44,840 nt of DNA from Lentzea aerocolonigenes (GCF_000955955.1 NZ_JYJG01000033.1:1-44840), one strand, 5' to 3'; shown: positions 24,816 through 33,688, numbered from the stretch's first letter. Notes: a model not told the origin generated them from the sequence alone. Made by a program: numbers and translations.

Positions 24816-26690
24816 ATGAACATCGACTTCAACGCCTGGTACGCGCTCGAAAGCGCGATGCAGGACGAGAAAAATCGCCGCGTCAGCCGGGCGACGTTGA
24901 AGCGCGTCGCCCGGTTCGCACGGCCGCAGCGCCGTGCCGTGTACGCGTTGCTGGCCACCAGTGCGGTGGCCGCTGTGCTGGCAGTCGCCTCGCCCGTGCT
25001 GGCCGGTCGCGTGATCGACCAGATCACCGGTGGGCGCGACCTCGGTGTGATCGTGTGGCTGGCTGTCGCGATCGCCGGGGTGGCGGTGCTGGAGGCGGGC
25101 TTCTCGCTGGCCGAGCGGTGGCAGTCGTCGCGCGTGGGCGAGGACCTGATCCTGCGGCTGCGGCAGTCCGTCTTCGACCATGTGCAACGGATGCCGATCG
25201 CGTTCTTCACCCGCACGCGCACCGGAGCGTTGGTGTCGCGGCTGAACAACGACGTGATCGCGGCGCAGCGGGCGTTCTCCGAGACGATCTCCGGGGTGGT
25301 CACGAACGTGATCGCGCTGGTGTTGACGCTGGCCGTGATGCTGACGCTGTCGTGGCAGGTCACGGTGCTCGCGATGGTGCTGCTGCCGATCTTCCTGATC
25401 CCGGCGCGGCGGATGGGCAAGCGCTTGGCGTCGATGCACCGCGAGGCCGCCAACCTCGACTCGGCGATGACGACGCAGATGACCGAGCGGTTCTCGGCGC
25501 CGGGTGCGACGTTGATCAAGCTGTTCGGCCGGCCGTCGTTGGAGAGCATGGAGTTCGGGGCGCGCGCTCGGCGCGTGCGTGACATCGGCGTGCGGACTGC
25601 CGTGGCGCAGTGGTTGTTCCTCGTCGCGTTGACCTTGGTGTCGTCGTTGGCGCTCGCGCTGGTCTACGGGCTGGGCGGGTACTTCGCGATCGCCGGGCAG
25701 ATGGCGCCGGGCACGATCGTGACGCTGGCCCTGTTGTTGACGCGCTTGTACGCGCCGTTGACCGCGTTGGCGGGTGCACGGGTCGACGTGATGACCGCAC
25801 TGGTGTCGTTCGAACGGGTCTTCGAGGTGCTGGACCTGCCGCCGTTGATCAAGGAGAAGCCGGGCGCCGTCGCGGTGCCCGACGGACCGGTTTCGGTGGA
25901 GTTCTCGGACGTCCGGTTCGCTTACCCGTCCGCGGACAAGGTGTCGCTGGCTTCGCTGGAAGAGGTCGCGTCGCTCGACACCCGTGGAGGCGAGGAAATC
26001 CTCGGTGGGGTTTCCTTCGTCGCCGAGCCGGGATCGTTGATCGCACTGGTCGGCGCGTCGGGCGCGGGCAAGTCGACCGTTGCCTCGTTGGTACCTCGGT
26101 TGTACGACGCGGACTCCGGCGCGGTGCGACTGTCCGGTGTGGACGTTCGCGAGCTGTCGTTCGACTCGATCCGCGAGACCGTGGGCATGGTGACGCAGGA
26201 CGGGCACCTGTTCCACGAGTCGATCGGGGCGAACCTGCGGCTGGCGGCACCTGCCGCGACCGACGAGGAGATCTGGGACGCCCTGACGCGGGCGCGGCTG
26301 GCCGACCTGGTGTCGTCGTTGCCGGATCAGCTGGACACCGTGGTGGGTGAACGCGGCTACCGGCTGTCGGGTGGTGAACGGCAACGGCTGACGATCGCGC
26401 GGTTGCTGCTGGCCAAGCCGCGCGTGGTGATCCTGGACGAGGCGACCGCGCACCTGGACTCGCGTTCTGAAGCGGCGGTGCAGGAAGCGCTGGTCGAGGC
26501 ACTGGCCGGGCGGACGTCACTGGTGATCGCGCACCGGCTGTCGACGATCCGGGCCGCGGACCAGATTCTCGTGGTTGATCACGGCGCGATCGTCGAGCGT
26601 GGTACGCATGAGGAGTTGCTGGCCCTGGAGGGCCACTACGCCAAGTTGTACCGCACGCAGTTCAGCGAAGAGCCGATCGGAACGCCATGA
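24816..26690 (+). CDS. ABC exporter half-transporter (fused permease-ATPase)
   Basis: 624 residues. The N-terminal half has about six membrane helices (between residues 42 and 325), and the C-terminal half is an ABC ATPase: Walker [10 protein letters not shown] (413-421), Q-loop TQDG, signature LSGGERQ (517-523), Walker B VVILDEA (537-543), H-loop IAHRLS. This is the layout of type IV exporters (MsbA/Sav1866/BmrA type) that work as homo- or heterodimers to expel lipids, peptides or drugs. The acetyltransferase gene starts within its last codons (ATGA overlap), so the two are coupled. An export plus modification pair suggests resistance or tailoring of a small molecule (inference). Confidence 0.93.
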   Translation: MNIDFNAWYALESAMQDEKNRRVSRATLKRVARFARPQRRAVYALLATSAVAAVLAVASPVLAGRVIDQITGGRDLGVIVWLAVAIAGVAVLEAGFSLAERWQSSRVGEDLILRLRQSVFDHVQRMPIAFFTRTRTGALVSRLNNDVIAAQRAFSETISGVVTNVIALVLTLAVMLTLSWQVTVLAMVLLPIFLIPARRMGKRLASMHREAANLDSAMTTQMTERFSAPGATLIKLFGRPSLESMEFGARARRVRDIGVRTAVAQWLFLVALTLVSSLALALVYGLGGYFAIAGQMAPGTIVTLALLLTRLYAPLTALAGARVDVMTALVSFERVFEVLDLPPLIKEKPGAVAVPDGPVSVEFSDVRFAYPSADKVSLASLEEVASLDTRGGEEILGGVSFVAEPGSLIALVGASGAGKSTVASLVPRLYDADSGAVRLSGVDVRELSFDSIRETVGMVTQDGHLFHESIGANLRLAAPAATDEEIWDALTRARLADLVSSLPDQLDTVVGERGYRLSGGERQRLTIARLLLAKPRVVILDEATAHLDSRSEAAVQEALVEALAGRTSLVIAHRLSTIRAADQILVVDHGAIVERGTHEELLALEGHYAKLYRTQFSEEPIGTP

Positions 26691-27322
26691 CCATTCCCTC
26701 GCCCGACAACCTCTACCCGTTGCCGGACATCGCGCGGACCGTGCAACTGCGGCCGTTGGTGAAGAACCCGCAGATCATCGTCGGTGAGTACACGTACTAC
26801 GACGATCCGTTCCACGCCGAGGAGTTCGAGCGCCGCAACGTGCTCTACAACTTCGGCGAGGAGAAGCTGTTGATCGGGCGGTACTGCGCGCTGGCCGAGG
26901 GCGTCCGGTTCATCATGTCCGGTGGAAATCACCGGACTGACGGGGTGTCGACCTTCCCGTTCACGATCTTCGGTGGCGCGTGGGGTGAGAAGACCCTCGA
27001 CATCGCGCTGGGGGCGGCTTCTCGTGGAGACACGGTGGTGGGCAACGACGTCTGGATCGGGTACCAGGCGTTGATCATGCCGGGGGTGCGGATCGGGAAC
27101 GGGGCGATCATCGCGTCCGGGTCCGTGGTGGTGTCGGACGTGCCGGCTTACGGCGTGGTCGGCGGGAATCCGGCGAAGATGCTGAAGAAGCGGTACAGCG
27201 ACGAGGAAATCGAGTTGCTGGAGCGGATCGCCTGGTGGGACTGGCCGGTGGAGAAGGTCACCGAGCACGTCCGGGTGATCATGGCCGGGACGCCTGCCGA
27301 GCTGGCCGAGGTGGCGGGCTGA
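26687..27322 (+). CDS. Vat/CatB-like hexapeptide acetyltransferase
   Basis: 211 residues, matching the xenobiotic acetyltransferase family (streptogramin A Vat enzymes and type B chloramphenicol acetyltransferases). Features are the left-handed beta-helix with hexapeptide repeats, the catalytic-loop histidine in [45 protein letters not shown] and the C-terminal WWDWP block. Such enzymes form trimers and acetylate a hydroxyl of the drug using acetyl-CoA. Environmental homologs often act on unknown substrates, so a resistance role is inferred, supported only by its 4-base overlap with the ABC exporter gene. Confidence 0.9.
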   Translation: MTIPSPDNLYPLPDIARTVQLRPLVKNPQIIVGEYTYYDDPFHAEEFERRNVLYNFGEEKLLIGRYCALAEGVRFIMSGGNHRTDGVSTFPFTIFGGAWGEKTLDIALGAASRGDTVVGNDVWIGYQALIMPGVRIGNGAIIASGSVVVSDVPAYGVVGGNPAKMLKKRYSDEEIELLERIAWWDWPVEKVTEHVRVIMAGTPAELAEVAG

Positions 27323-27388
27323 GATCGGTTTGGTGGCGACCGAGTGAACTTCGGCGGCGAATGGTCTTGAGCGCGCGACCATGAGCAC

Positions 27389-29269
27389 ATGGAGTACGAC
27401 CGCTACTGCGACCTGACGATGCGCGGCGGCACGACCAGCGGTGTTGTCTATCCGCTGGCGGTTGCGTCGTTGGCGCGCCACTACGAGTTCAAGCAGATCG
27501 GCGGGGCGTCCGCCGGGGCGATCGCGGCGGCGTTCACCGCGGCCGCCGAGCGCGGGCGTGGTTCCGGTGGGTTCGAGAAGCTCACCAAGCTGATCGACTG
27601 GTTCACGTCCGGGACCGGGGCGGAGCAGTGGCGGCTGGCGCAGTTGTTCCAGCCCAACGAGAAGACGCGGGCGCTGTACCGGATCGTCGTGGCGACGATG
27701 CAGAGGCGGGACACCACCGGACGCAGTGCGATCTCGTGCTTGTTCTTCGCGTTGCTCGGAGCTGTCGGGTTGCGCGCCAAGGGTGTGCTCGGGCTGATGG
27801 CGTTGTTGTGGCTGGGCGGGCCCGTGTTGTGGTCCGCCTGGCTGGCGCCCGAGCAGTACCCGACATGGCTGGCGGTGCTGGTCGTGTTGCTCGCGCTCGC
27901 GTGCATTGTGATTGTGCTGTGGCCGTTGCGCGGGAGTTTGCCTTGGCCTGCGGTGTTGTTCGTCATCGTGCCGTTGGTGCTCGGGTTGGCGTTCTCCAGG
28001 CACTATGCGACGGCTGCGGTGGTTTTGCTGGTGTGGCTCGTGTTGACGTTGGCTGCTGTCAGCGCGTTGACGGTCACGTACGGGTACGCGATGCAGCGGT
28101 ACATGCGGAACAACGCGCGTGCCATCCACTTCGGACTCGTGCCGGGTACCGGGGATTTCACGCCGTCGTGGCTGGATCGGTTGGCGGGCATGCCGAAGCC
28201 GACCGGGGTGCCGCCGCTGGCCGACTGGATCGCGGATCAGTTGGACGACCTCGCGGGGACCGAGCGGGCGTTGACGTTCGGGGATCTCGGCGAGATCAAC
28301 CTGGTGCTGATGACGACGGATCTGTCCGAGGGGCGGCCGTACCGGTTGCCGTTCAAGGGTGAGTGGCAGTACTGCGAGGAGTGCCTCGGGTACGTGTTGC
28401 CGAGCCGGGTCGTCGAGCAGATGAACGGACCTGAGACCGGCGACAGGTGTCCCGAGCACGCGCACATGCCGCTCAGGGAACTGCCGGGCCGTGAGAGCCT
28501 GCCGGTGGTGCTGGCCGTGCGGATGTCGCTGTCGTTCCCCGGGCTGATCGCGGCGGTGCCGTTGTGCCGGGACGGGCGGGTGCACTGGTTCTCGGACGGT
28601 GGCATCACCAGCAACTTCCCGATCCACTTCTTCGACTCGCTGCTGCCGCGCTGGCCCACGTTCGGGCTGAGCCTGCAGCCGTATCCGCCGGGCGACACGA
28701 ACGAGGTGTGGCTGCCGGAGCAGGACGCGTCGACCGCCGGTGCGCACTACGCGCCGCTGACGTCGATGCCGAAGTTCCTGGTGTCCATTTTGGACACGTT
28801 CCTGGACTGGCGGGACACGATGCAGTCGGCGTTGCCGGGCTATCGCGGGCGGATCGCGCACGTGCGCCAGGCCGAGGACGAGGGCGGCACGAACCTGTTC
28901 ATGCCGCCGGCCACGATCAGGAAGCTGGCGTTGCGCGGGCAGAAGGCCGGGGATCTGCTGCGGGAGCGGTTCGAACAGCAGGCGAACACGGACCGGTACC
29001 GGTGGATCCGGCTGCGAATGGCGGTGCGGGAGTACCAGGAGCTCGGCGTGCAGGCTGCGGAGCGGGACGCGATGTACGAGGAGCTGCTCGCACGGTTCCA
29101 GATTCCCGCCGAGCTGCACGAGTGGTTCACGACTCCCCCGGCCGACGGTGACCCCTACAAGGCCCAGATCGAGGTCGCGCTTGACGACGTCGGGCGGTTG
29201 AAGGACGACGGGCCGTTCGACGGCGTGGCGCCGGTCGATCCGGATTTGCGCCTGACGCCACCCGAGTAG
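27389..29269 (+). CDS. Patatin-like phospholipase with inserted membrane region
   Basis: 626 residues. The catalytic dyad is Ser41 in GGASAG (38-43) and Asp403 in SDGGITSNFP, and the N-terminal glycine-rich MRGGTTSGVVYPLA serves as oxyanion loop. About 360 residues separate the two, because residues 116-232 contain three to four strongly hydrophobic helices followed by a soluble segment with CxxC (329-332) and a further C/H pair (354, 357) that could bind zinc. A membrane-tethered lipid acyl hydrolase is likely. No cyclase or other CBASS partner is adjacent, so a defence role is not supported. Start: ATG at 27389 without a clear ribosome binding site. Confidence 0.82.
   Translation: MEYDRYCDLTMRGGTTSGVVYPLAVASLARHYEFKQIGGASAGAIAAAFTAAAERGRGSGGFEKLTKLIDWFTSGTGAEQWRLAQLFQPNEKTRALYRIVVATMQRRDTTGRSAISCLFFALLGAVGLRAKGVLGLMALLWLGGPVLWSAWLAPEQYPTWLAVLVVLLALACIVIVLWPLRGSLPWPAVLFVIVPLVLGLAFSRHYATAAVVLLVWLVLTLAAVSALTVTYGYAMQRYMRNNARAIHFGLVPGTGDFTPSWLDRLAGMPKPTGVPPLADWIADQLDDLAGTERALTFGDLGEINLVLMTTDLSEGRPYRLPFKGEWQYCEECLGYVLPSRVVEQMNGPETGDRCPEHAHMPLRELPGRESLPVVLAVRMSLSFPGLIAAVPLCRDGRVHWFSDGGITSNFPIHFFDSLLPRWPTFGLSLQPYPPGDTNEVWLPEQDASTAGAHYAPLTSMPKFLVSILDTFLDWRDTMQSALPGYRGRIAHVRQAEDEGGTNLFMPPATIRKLALRGQKAGDLLRERFEQQANTDRYRWIRLRMAVREYQELGVQAAERDAMYEELLARFQIPAELHEWFTTPPADGDPYKAQIEVALDDVGRLKDDGPFDGVAPVDPDLRLTPPE
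28783..28795. repeat. GTCCA-N3-TGGAC palindrome inside patatin gene
   Basis: GTCCATTTTGGAC, part of a 17-base inverted repeat GTGTCCA-TTT-TGGACAC (28781-28797). TTT is unusual in such GC-rich coding sequence. It is one of four exact copies of the dispersed motif in this window. Confidence 0.5.
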
Positions 29270-29281
29270 GAGCGGTAACCT
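29252..29281 (+). promoter_or_regulatory. Predicted leaderless promoter of the srmL leader ORF
   Basis: CTGACG (29252-29257), an 18-base spacer and TAACCT (29276-29281) resemble actinobacterial housekeeping -35 and -10 boxes. The next GTG begins 6 bases after the -10 box, exactly where transcription would start, so the transcript would be leaderless and begin with the leader ORF. The -35 box lies within the 3' end of the patatin gene. Confidence 0.6.
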
Positions 29282-29287
29282 GGGTGC

Positions 29288-29335
29288 GTGACGCGATTTA
29301 GCCACCCCCGGCCTGCGGCGGTGGCGCGCGCTTAG
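29288..29335 (+). CDS. Predicted 15-residue leader peptide upstream of srmL
   Basis: GTG ACG CGA TTT ... GCT TAG encodes a 15-residue peptide beginning M-T-R-F-S-H-P-R-P and ending A-R-A. Support is positional: a well-spaced promoter places transcription start on its first base, and its stop codon lies 3 bases before the 5' arm of the hairpin that masks the srmL ribosome binding site. A ribosome finishing this ORF would cover that arm and free the site, as in translational attenuators of the erm type. An internal GCCACC/GGTGGC stem (29301-29325) lies within the ORF. The peptide itself probably has no other role. Expression is unproven. Confidence 0.55.
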   Translation: MTRFSHPRPAAVARA

Positions 29336-29338
29336 AAC

Positions 29339-29392
29339 CTTCCCGTTGGTCGGGGGACTCCGCATCCCACAGAGACCGAGTAGAACGGGAAG
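29339..29392 (+). promoter_or_regulatory. RBS-masking hairpin (putative translational attenuator) of srmL
   Basis: CTTCCCGTT (29339-29347) pairs perfectly with AACGGGAAG (29384-29392), and GGTC (29348-29351) can extend the helix with GACC (29374-29377). The 3' arm contains the whole GGGAAG ribosome binding site of srmL, whose ATG starts 6 bases later. When folded, translation of srmL should be low; translation of the upstream leader ORF would disrupt the 5' arm. Confidence 0.65.
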
Positions 29393-29398
29393 AACCCC

Positions 29399-30427
29399 AT
29401 GTACCGCACCGATGAACTCGTGCGCGCTCTGAGCGTGCGCGACCTCAGCGATCCCGCGCAGGGGCCGCACGCGATGCAGTTGTTGGTCAAAGATCTGCAC
29501 GCCGTCCTCGACAACCCGCGGGAAGTCCGCCATCACCCGCTCGTGCCGGTGGAGCACAACTACGAGCGGCTCGGCTATCCGGCCGACGCGGTCACCAGGG
29601 AAGCGCGCTACACCAGGTACGTCAGCGAGACGTGCATGCTGCGCAGCCACACGACGGCGATGATCCCGCCGGCGATGCGGGCGTCGACACCGGACGTGAC
29701 GCTGGTCTGCCCTGGACTCGTGTACCGCCGGGACACGGTCGACCGCCTGCACACCGGCACCCCGCACCAGCTGGACGTCTGGCGGATCAGCAGGAGCCAG
29801 GAGGATTTCGGTGAACTGGTCGACGTCGTCGTCACGACGTTGTTGCCCGGCAAGCGTTATCGGATGGTCGACGCGCAACACCCGTACACGACGCACGGCA
29901 AGCAGATCGACGTCTGGCACGACGGTGAATGGGTGGAGATCGGCGAGGGCGGACGGACCGCGCGCCACGTCCTCGAAGACCACCCGCACGGCCTCGCGAC
30001 GGGCTGGGGGTTGGACCGGCTTCTGATGCTGCGCAAGGGAATCCCGGACATCCGGCTGTTGCGCAACGAGGACCCGCGGATCGCGACGCAGATGCTGGAC
30101 CTCGACGAGTACCGGCCGATCTCACGGCATCCCGCCGCGATCAGGGACATCTCGATCATGGCTCACGAGAGCGAGGACATCGAGACGCTCGGCGACCAGA
30201 TCCGGGCGCTCACTCCGGAGGACGTGATCGAGGAGATCGCGATCCTGAGCGAGACGCCGGCCGAGGAACTGCCCGAACACGTCCAACAACGCCTGGAAGC
30301 CAGGCCCGGGCAGAAGAACGTGCTGATCCGCGTGACGATGAGGGCGCCGGAACGCACCCTCACCGACCGCGAGACGAACGAGATACGGGACCGGCTGCTT
30401 CAGGGCTTGCGGGCGACAGCGCCGTAG
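29399..30427 (+). CDS. srmL: PheS-related ligase (SrmL-type, monomeric PheRS-like)
   Basis: 342 residues. It combines a class II aminoacyl-tRNA synthetase core like the PheRS alpha subunit (LRSHTTAM at 81-88; motif 2 GLVYRRDTVDRLHTGTPHQ at 106-124; motif 3 GWGLDRLLML at 202-211) with a C-terminal FDX-ACB anticodon-like domain (IRVTMRAPERTLTDRE). This resembles mitochondrial monomeric PheRS rather than bacterial PheST, and it lacks the long N-terminal coiled coil. NCBI uses the name PheS-related mystery ligase SrmL for such actinobacterial proteins; the substrate is unknown. It may activate an amino acid for tRNA or for another acceptor. The preceding leader ORF and hairpin suggest translational control. 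Confidence 0.82.
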   Translation: MYRTDELVRALSVRDLSDPAQGPHAMQLLVKDLHAVLDNPREVRHHPLVPVEHNYERLGYPADAVTREARYTRYVSETCMLRSHTTAMIPPAMRASTPDVTLVCPGLVYRRDTVDRLHTGTPHQLDVWRISRSQEDFGELVDVVVTTLLPGKRYRMVDAQHPYTTHGKQIDVWHDGEWVEIGEGGRTARHVLEDHPHGLATGWGLDRLLMLRKGIPDIRLLRNEDPRIATQMLDLDEYRPISRHPAAIRDISIMAHESEDIETLGDQIRALTPEDVIEEIAILSETPAEELPEHVQQRLEARPGQKNVLIRVTMRAPERTLTDRETNEIRDRLLQGLRATAP

Positions 30428-31194
30428 ATGCTGGTCCAGTCCTCGTAGGAGTCCGGGCGCCAGTCGTTGACCGCGACGACGCCCGGCTCCAGCATCTCCA
30501 TGCCCTCGAAGAACTGGCTGACCTGGTCCTTCGTGCGCATGGTGAGCCGGTTGTCGGAGTTGTTGTAGATCTTGGCAACGCGTGCGGCCTCGGCCTTCTC
30601 CTCGTCGCTCAGGCCGTCCCAGCTGGCGTGGGTGATGGCCACGTGCGAACCGGGCGCGAGAGCCGACATGTACTCGGCAACGGCCTCGTAGGGCCCGTCC
30701 GCGTCGGGGACGAAGTGCAGCGCCGCGATGATCAGCACGCCGATCGGGCGGGAGAAGTCGAGCGTCTCGCGGGCACCTTCGAGGACCGTGGAGGTCGCGC
30801 GCAGGTCGGCGAGGATGGCGTTCGCGTTGGGGTTGTCGGCCAGCAGCGCGTTGCTGTGCGAGACGGCGACCGGCTCGAAGTCGACGTAGACCACGCGGGC
30901 GTCCGGGTTGTCGTGCTGGGCGATCTCGTGGACGTTGCCGACGGTCGGGATGCCGGAGCCCAGGTCGAGGAACTGGTCGACGCCCTGCGAGACGAGATGG
31001 CGGACGACCCTGCGCATGAACGAGCGGTTGGCCTGGGCGCTCTGGGCGACGCCGGGGAAGATCTGCTCCACCTGCTTGGCGGCGGCGCGGTCGGCTTCGA
31101 AGTTGTGCGAGCCGCCCAGGTAGTAGTCGTACATCCGCGCGACGCTCGGGCGCGTGACGTCGACAGTGGACGGGACCCACTTCAGCTCTTCCAT
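30400..31194 (-). CDS. SAM-dependent methyltransferase of the DUF574 (Methyltransf_19) family
   Basis: About 264 residues. The family N-terminus [21 protein letters not shown], the SAM loop [27 protein letters not shown] and the C-terminal [12 protein letters not shown] end identify the S-adenosyl methyltransferase family formerly called DUF574, abundant in actinomycetes and without a defined substrate in most cases. The ATG at 31194 has AAGGA 8 bases before it; an in-frame GTG at 31242 would include an 18-bp palindrome in coding sequence and is less likely. Its 3' end overlaps the srmL gene by 28 bases. Confidence 0.88.
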   Translation of the reverse strand: MEELKWVPSTVDVTRPSVARMYDYYLGGSHNFEADRAAAKQVEQIFPGVAQSAQANRSFMRRVVRHLVSQGVDQFLDLGSGIPTVGNVHEIAQHDNPDARVVYVDFEPVAVSHSNALLADNPNANAILADLRATSTVLEGARETLDFSRPIGVLIIAALHFVPDADGPYEAVAEYMSALAPGSHVAITHASWDGLSDEEKAEAARVAKIYNNSDNRLTMRTKDQVSQFFEGMEMLEPGVVAVNDWRPDSYEDWTSIYGAVARKP

Positions 31195-31209
31195 CACGCG
31201 CGCATCCTT

Positions 31210-31227
31210 ACTCGTGTGCACACGAGT
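31210..31227. promoter_or_regulatory. 18-bp perfect palindrome upstream of DUF574 methyltransferase
   Basis: ACTCGTGTGCACACGAGT is a perfect self-complementary 18-mer, 16 bases before the chosen methyltransferase start and about 110 bases before lon. With no spacer it is a DNA operator rather than a hairpin, of a kind bound by dimeric TetR- or GntR-type regulators. No regulator gene is adjacent. Confidence 0.6.
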
Positions 31228-31257
31228 GTCCACCGACGTCACCCGTTGCGCCGCGCT

Positions 31258-31271
31258 CGCTCACAGCGAAC
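31258..31271 (+). promoter_or_regulatory. Candidate ClgR box upstream of lon
   Basis: CGCTCACAGCGAAC matches the core CGCYNANRGCGWWS of the ClgR motif described in corynebacteria. ClgR activates clp and, in Streptomyces, lon protease genes, which fits its place about 70 bases before the lon start codon. Confidence 0.6.
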
Positions 31272-31302
31272 AGCGGAGGGGAACACCACCACGCTCCAGA
31301 TG

Positions 31303-31323
31303 GTTGAGCGGTACAGACTCAAC
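31303..31323 (+). promoter_or_regulatory. Candidate HAIR (HspR) operator upstream of lon
   Basis: GTTGAGC-N7-ACTCAAC has the spacing and most bases of the HspR-binding inverted repeat CTTGAGT-N7-ACTCAAG. HspR represses lon, dnaK and clpB in Streptomyces. The site ends a few bases before the lon ribosome binding site, so binding would block transcription. Confidence 0.65.
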
Positions 31324-31339
31324 TTTGGAGGGTGACGAG

Positions 31340-33688
31340 ATGGGCGAGACTCTGGCCCTGCCGGTACTGCCGCTGGACGACGTCGTGGTGCTGCCCGGCA
31401 TGGTGGTGCCGATCCGCATCTCGGGTGCGGACGCGAGCGCCGAGGCCCGCGCGGCCGTGGACGCTGCTACGACGGCCGCGAACCATCAAGTGCTGCTCGT
31501 CCCACGGCTGGACGGGAAGTACGCGGCAGTGGGAACACTGGCCGAGATCGAGCAGGTCGGACGCCTGCCCGGTGGTGAGCGCGCGGCTGTCGTGCGCGGC
31601 ACCAAGCGCGTGCGCATCGGCACGGGCACCACCGGGCCGGGCGCGGCGCTGTGGGTGAACGCGACGATCGCGGACGAGTCCCCGATCACCGAGCGGACCC
31701 GTGAGCTCGCCCGCGAGTACCGGGCGCTGGTGACGAACATCCTCCAGACGCGCGGCGCGTGGCAGATGGTCGACTCGGTGCAGCAGATCAGTGACCCGTC
31801 GGCGCTGGCCGACCTCGCCGGCTACGCGTCGTACATCGACGAGAAGCAGAAGATCTGGCTGCTGGAGACGGCTGACGTCACCACGCGGCTGGAGAAGCTG
31901 CTCGAGTGGGGTCAGGCGCACCTGACCGAGCTCGACGTCAACGAGACGATCGCGAAGGACGTCAAGGAAGGCGTCGAGAAGCAGCAGCGGGAGTTCCTGC
32001 TGCGCCAGCAGATGGCCGCGATCCGCAAGGAACTGGCCGAGCTCGACGGCAAGCCCGCCACCGAGCAGGAGGACTACCGGGCTCGCGTCGAGGCCGCCGA
32101 CCTGCCGGAGAAGGTGCTCAAGGCCGCGCTGACCGAGGTCGACAAGCTGGAGCGCACCTCGGAGCAGTCGCCGGAGGTGGGCTGGATCCGGACGTGGCTC
32201 GACACCGTTCTCGAGATTCCGTGGAACGAGCGGACCGAGGACTCCTACGACATCAAGGCCGCGCGCGAGATCCTCGACGCGGACCACGCCGGGCTCGACG
32301 ACGTGAAGCAGCGCATCACGGAGTACTTGGCCGTGCGCAAGCGTCGCGCCGACCGCGGTCTGGGCGTTGTCGGTGGACGTCGTTCCGGTGCCGTGCTGGC
32401 TCTGACGGGCCCTCCCGGCGTCGGCAAGACGTCGCTCGGCGAGTCCGTGGCACGCGCGATGGGCCGCAAGTTCGTGCGCGTGGCTCTCGGTGGCGTGCGG
32501 GACGAGGCCGAGATCCGGGGCCACCGTCGCACGTACGTAGGCGCGTTGCCGGGCCGGATCGTCCGCGCGATCAGCGAGGCCGGGTCGATGAACCCGGTCG
32601 TGCTGCTCGACGAGATCGACAAGGTCGGCTCCGACTACCGCGGCGACCCCACGGCGGCGTTGCTCGAGGTGCTGGACCCGGCGCAGAACCACACGTTCCG
32701 CGACCACTACCTGGAGGTCGAGCTGGACCTCTCGGACGTGGTGTTCCTCGCGACCGCGAACGTGCTGGAGTCGATCCCGGCGCCGTTGCTCGACCGCATG
32801 GAACTGGTGCAGCTCGACGGCTACACCGAGGACGAGAAGGTCACGATCGCCAGCGACCACCTGCTGCCGCGCCAGCTCGACCGCGCCGGCCTCACCTCCG
32901 AGGACGTCAAGTTCGAGAAGCCCGCGCTGCACCAGCTGGCGAGCGAGTACACGCGTGAAGCCGGTGTGCGGCAACTGGAACGTGCGCTGGCACGGGTTCT
33001 GCGCAAGGTGACCGCGAAGGTGGCTCTGGGCGATTCGGAACTGCCCGTCGTGGTCGACCAGCCGTCGCTGAAGTCGTACCTGGGCAGCCCGAAGAACACC
33101 CCGGAGTCGGCCGAGCGCACCTCGGTTCCCGGTGTGGCAACGGGTCTGGCCGTCACGGGTGTCGGTGGCGACGTGCTGTTCATCGAGGCTTCCTTGGCAC
33201 CCAAGGACACTGGAGCTTCCGGTGTGACCTTGACCGGTCAGCTCGGTGACGTGATGAAGGAGTCCGCGCAGATCGCGTTGTCGTACCTGCGCTCGCACGA
33301 CGACAAGGCGGCTGCTTTGGACGGTCGTGGCGTGCACATCCACGTCCCGGCGGGTGCGGTGCCGAAGGACGGTCCGTCCGCGGGCGTCACGATGACGACG
33401 GCGCTGGCGTCGCTGCTGTCGGGCCGCCCGGTGCGCTCCGACGTGGCGATGACGGGTGAGATCTCGTTGACCGGCCGGGTGTTGCCGATCGGTGGCGTGA
33501 AGCAGAAGCTGCTCGCCGCCCACCGCGCGGGCATCACGACGGTGCTGCTGCCGTCGCGCAACGAGCCGGACCTGGACGACGTGCCGGAGTCGGTGCGCGA
33601 ACAGCTGACCGTGCACCTGGTGTCGGACGTGTCCGAGGTGCTGGAACACGCGCTCTCGCAGGAGAACGTCGCAGTCGTTGCGGCGTAA
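31340..33688 (+). CDS. lon: ATP-dependent protease Lon (LonA)
   Basis: 782 residues, full length. The N-terminal substrate-binding LON domain ([19 protein letters not shown]), a coiled linker ([18 protein letters not shown]), the AAA+ module (Walker A GPPGVGKT near 356, Walker [11 protein letters not shown]) and the proteolytic domain with the Ser680/Lys723 dyad ([14 protein letters not shown]) are intact. It degrades damaged and regulatory proteins in the cytoplasm. GGAGGG lies 7 bases before the ATG. Candidate ClgR and HspR sites upstream suggest heat- and stress-controlled transcription, as known for Streptomyces lon. A 26-bp hairpin and a U-tract terminator follow. Confidence 0.97.
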   Translation: MGETLALPVLPLDDVVVLPGMVVPIRISGADASAEARAAVDAATTAANHQVLLVPRLDGKYAAVGTLAEIEQVGRLPGGERAAVVRGTKRVRIGTGTTGPGAALWVNATIADESPITERTRELAREYRALVTNILQTRGAWQMVDSVQQISDPSALADLAGYASYIDEKQKIWLLETADVTTRLEKLLEWGQAHLTELDVNETIAKDVKEGVEKQQREFLLRQQMAAIRKELAELDGKPATEQEDYRARVEAADLPEKVLKAALTEVDKLERTSEQSPEVGWIRTWLDTVLEIPWNERTEDSYDIKAAREILDADHAGLDDVKQRITEYLAVRKRRADRGLGVVGGRRSGAVLALTGPPGVGKTSLGESVARAMGRKFVRVALGGVRDEAEIRGHRRTYVGALPGRIVRAISEAGSMNPVVLLDEIDKVGSDYRGDPTAALLEVLDPAQNHTFRDHYLEVELDLSDVVFLATANVLESIPAPLLDRMELVQLDGYTEDEKVTIASDHLLPRQLDRAGLTSEDVKFEKPALHQLASEYTREAGVRQLERALARVLRKVTAKVALGDSELPVVVDQPSLKSYLGSPKNTPESAERTSVPGVATGLAVTGVGGDVLFIEASLAPKDTGASGVTLTGQLGDVMKESAQIALSYLRSHDDKAAALDGRGVHIHVPAGAVPKDGPSAGVTMTTALASLLSGRPVRSDVAMTGEISLTGRVLPIGGVKQKLLAAHRAGITTVLLPSRNEPDLDDVPESVREQLTVHLVSDVSEVLEHALSQENVAVVAA

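Noticed and set aside
27389..29269. CBASS-type anti-phage effector
   Set aside because: Some CBASS effectors are patatin-like, but no nucleotide cyclase or ubiquitin-like partner gene is adjacent, and the membrane insertion is not typical of CapV.
29339..29392. tRNA-like fold upstream of srmL (acceptor-like stem of 7-9 bp)
   Set aside because: Only about 54 bases, no T-loop or anticodon arm and no CCA-like end. A ribosome-binding-site-masking hairpin explains it better.
26636..29989. Minus-strand open frame of about 1100 codons opposite the acetyltransferase, patatin-like and srmL genes
   Set aside because: It spans several well-supported plus-strand genes and intergenic DNA, and its composition is low-complexity Arg/Gln/Pro/His.
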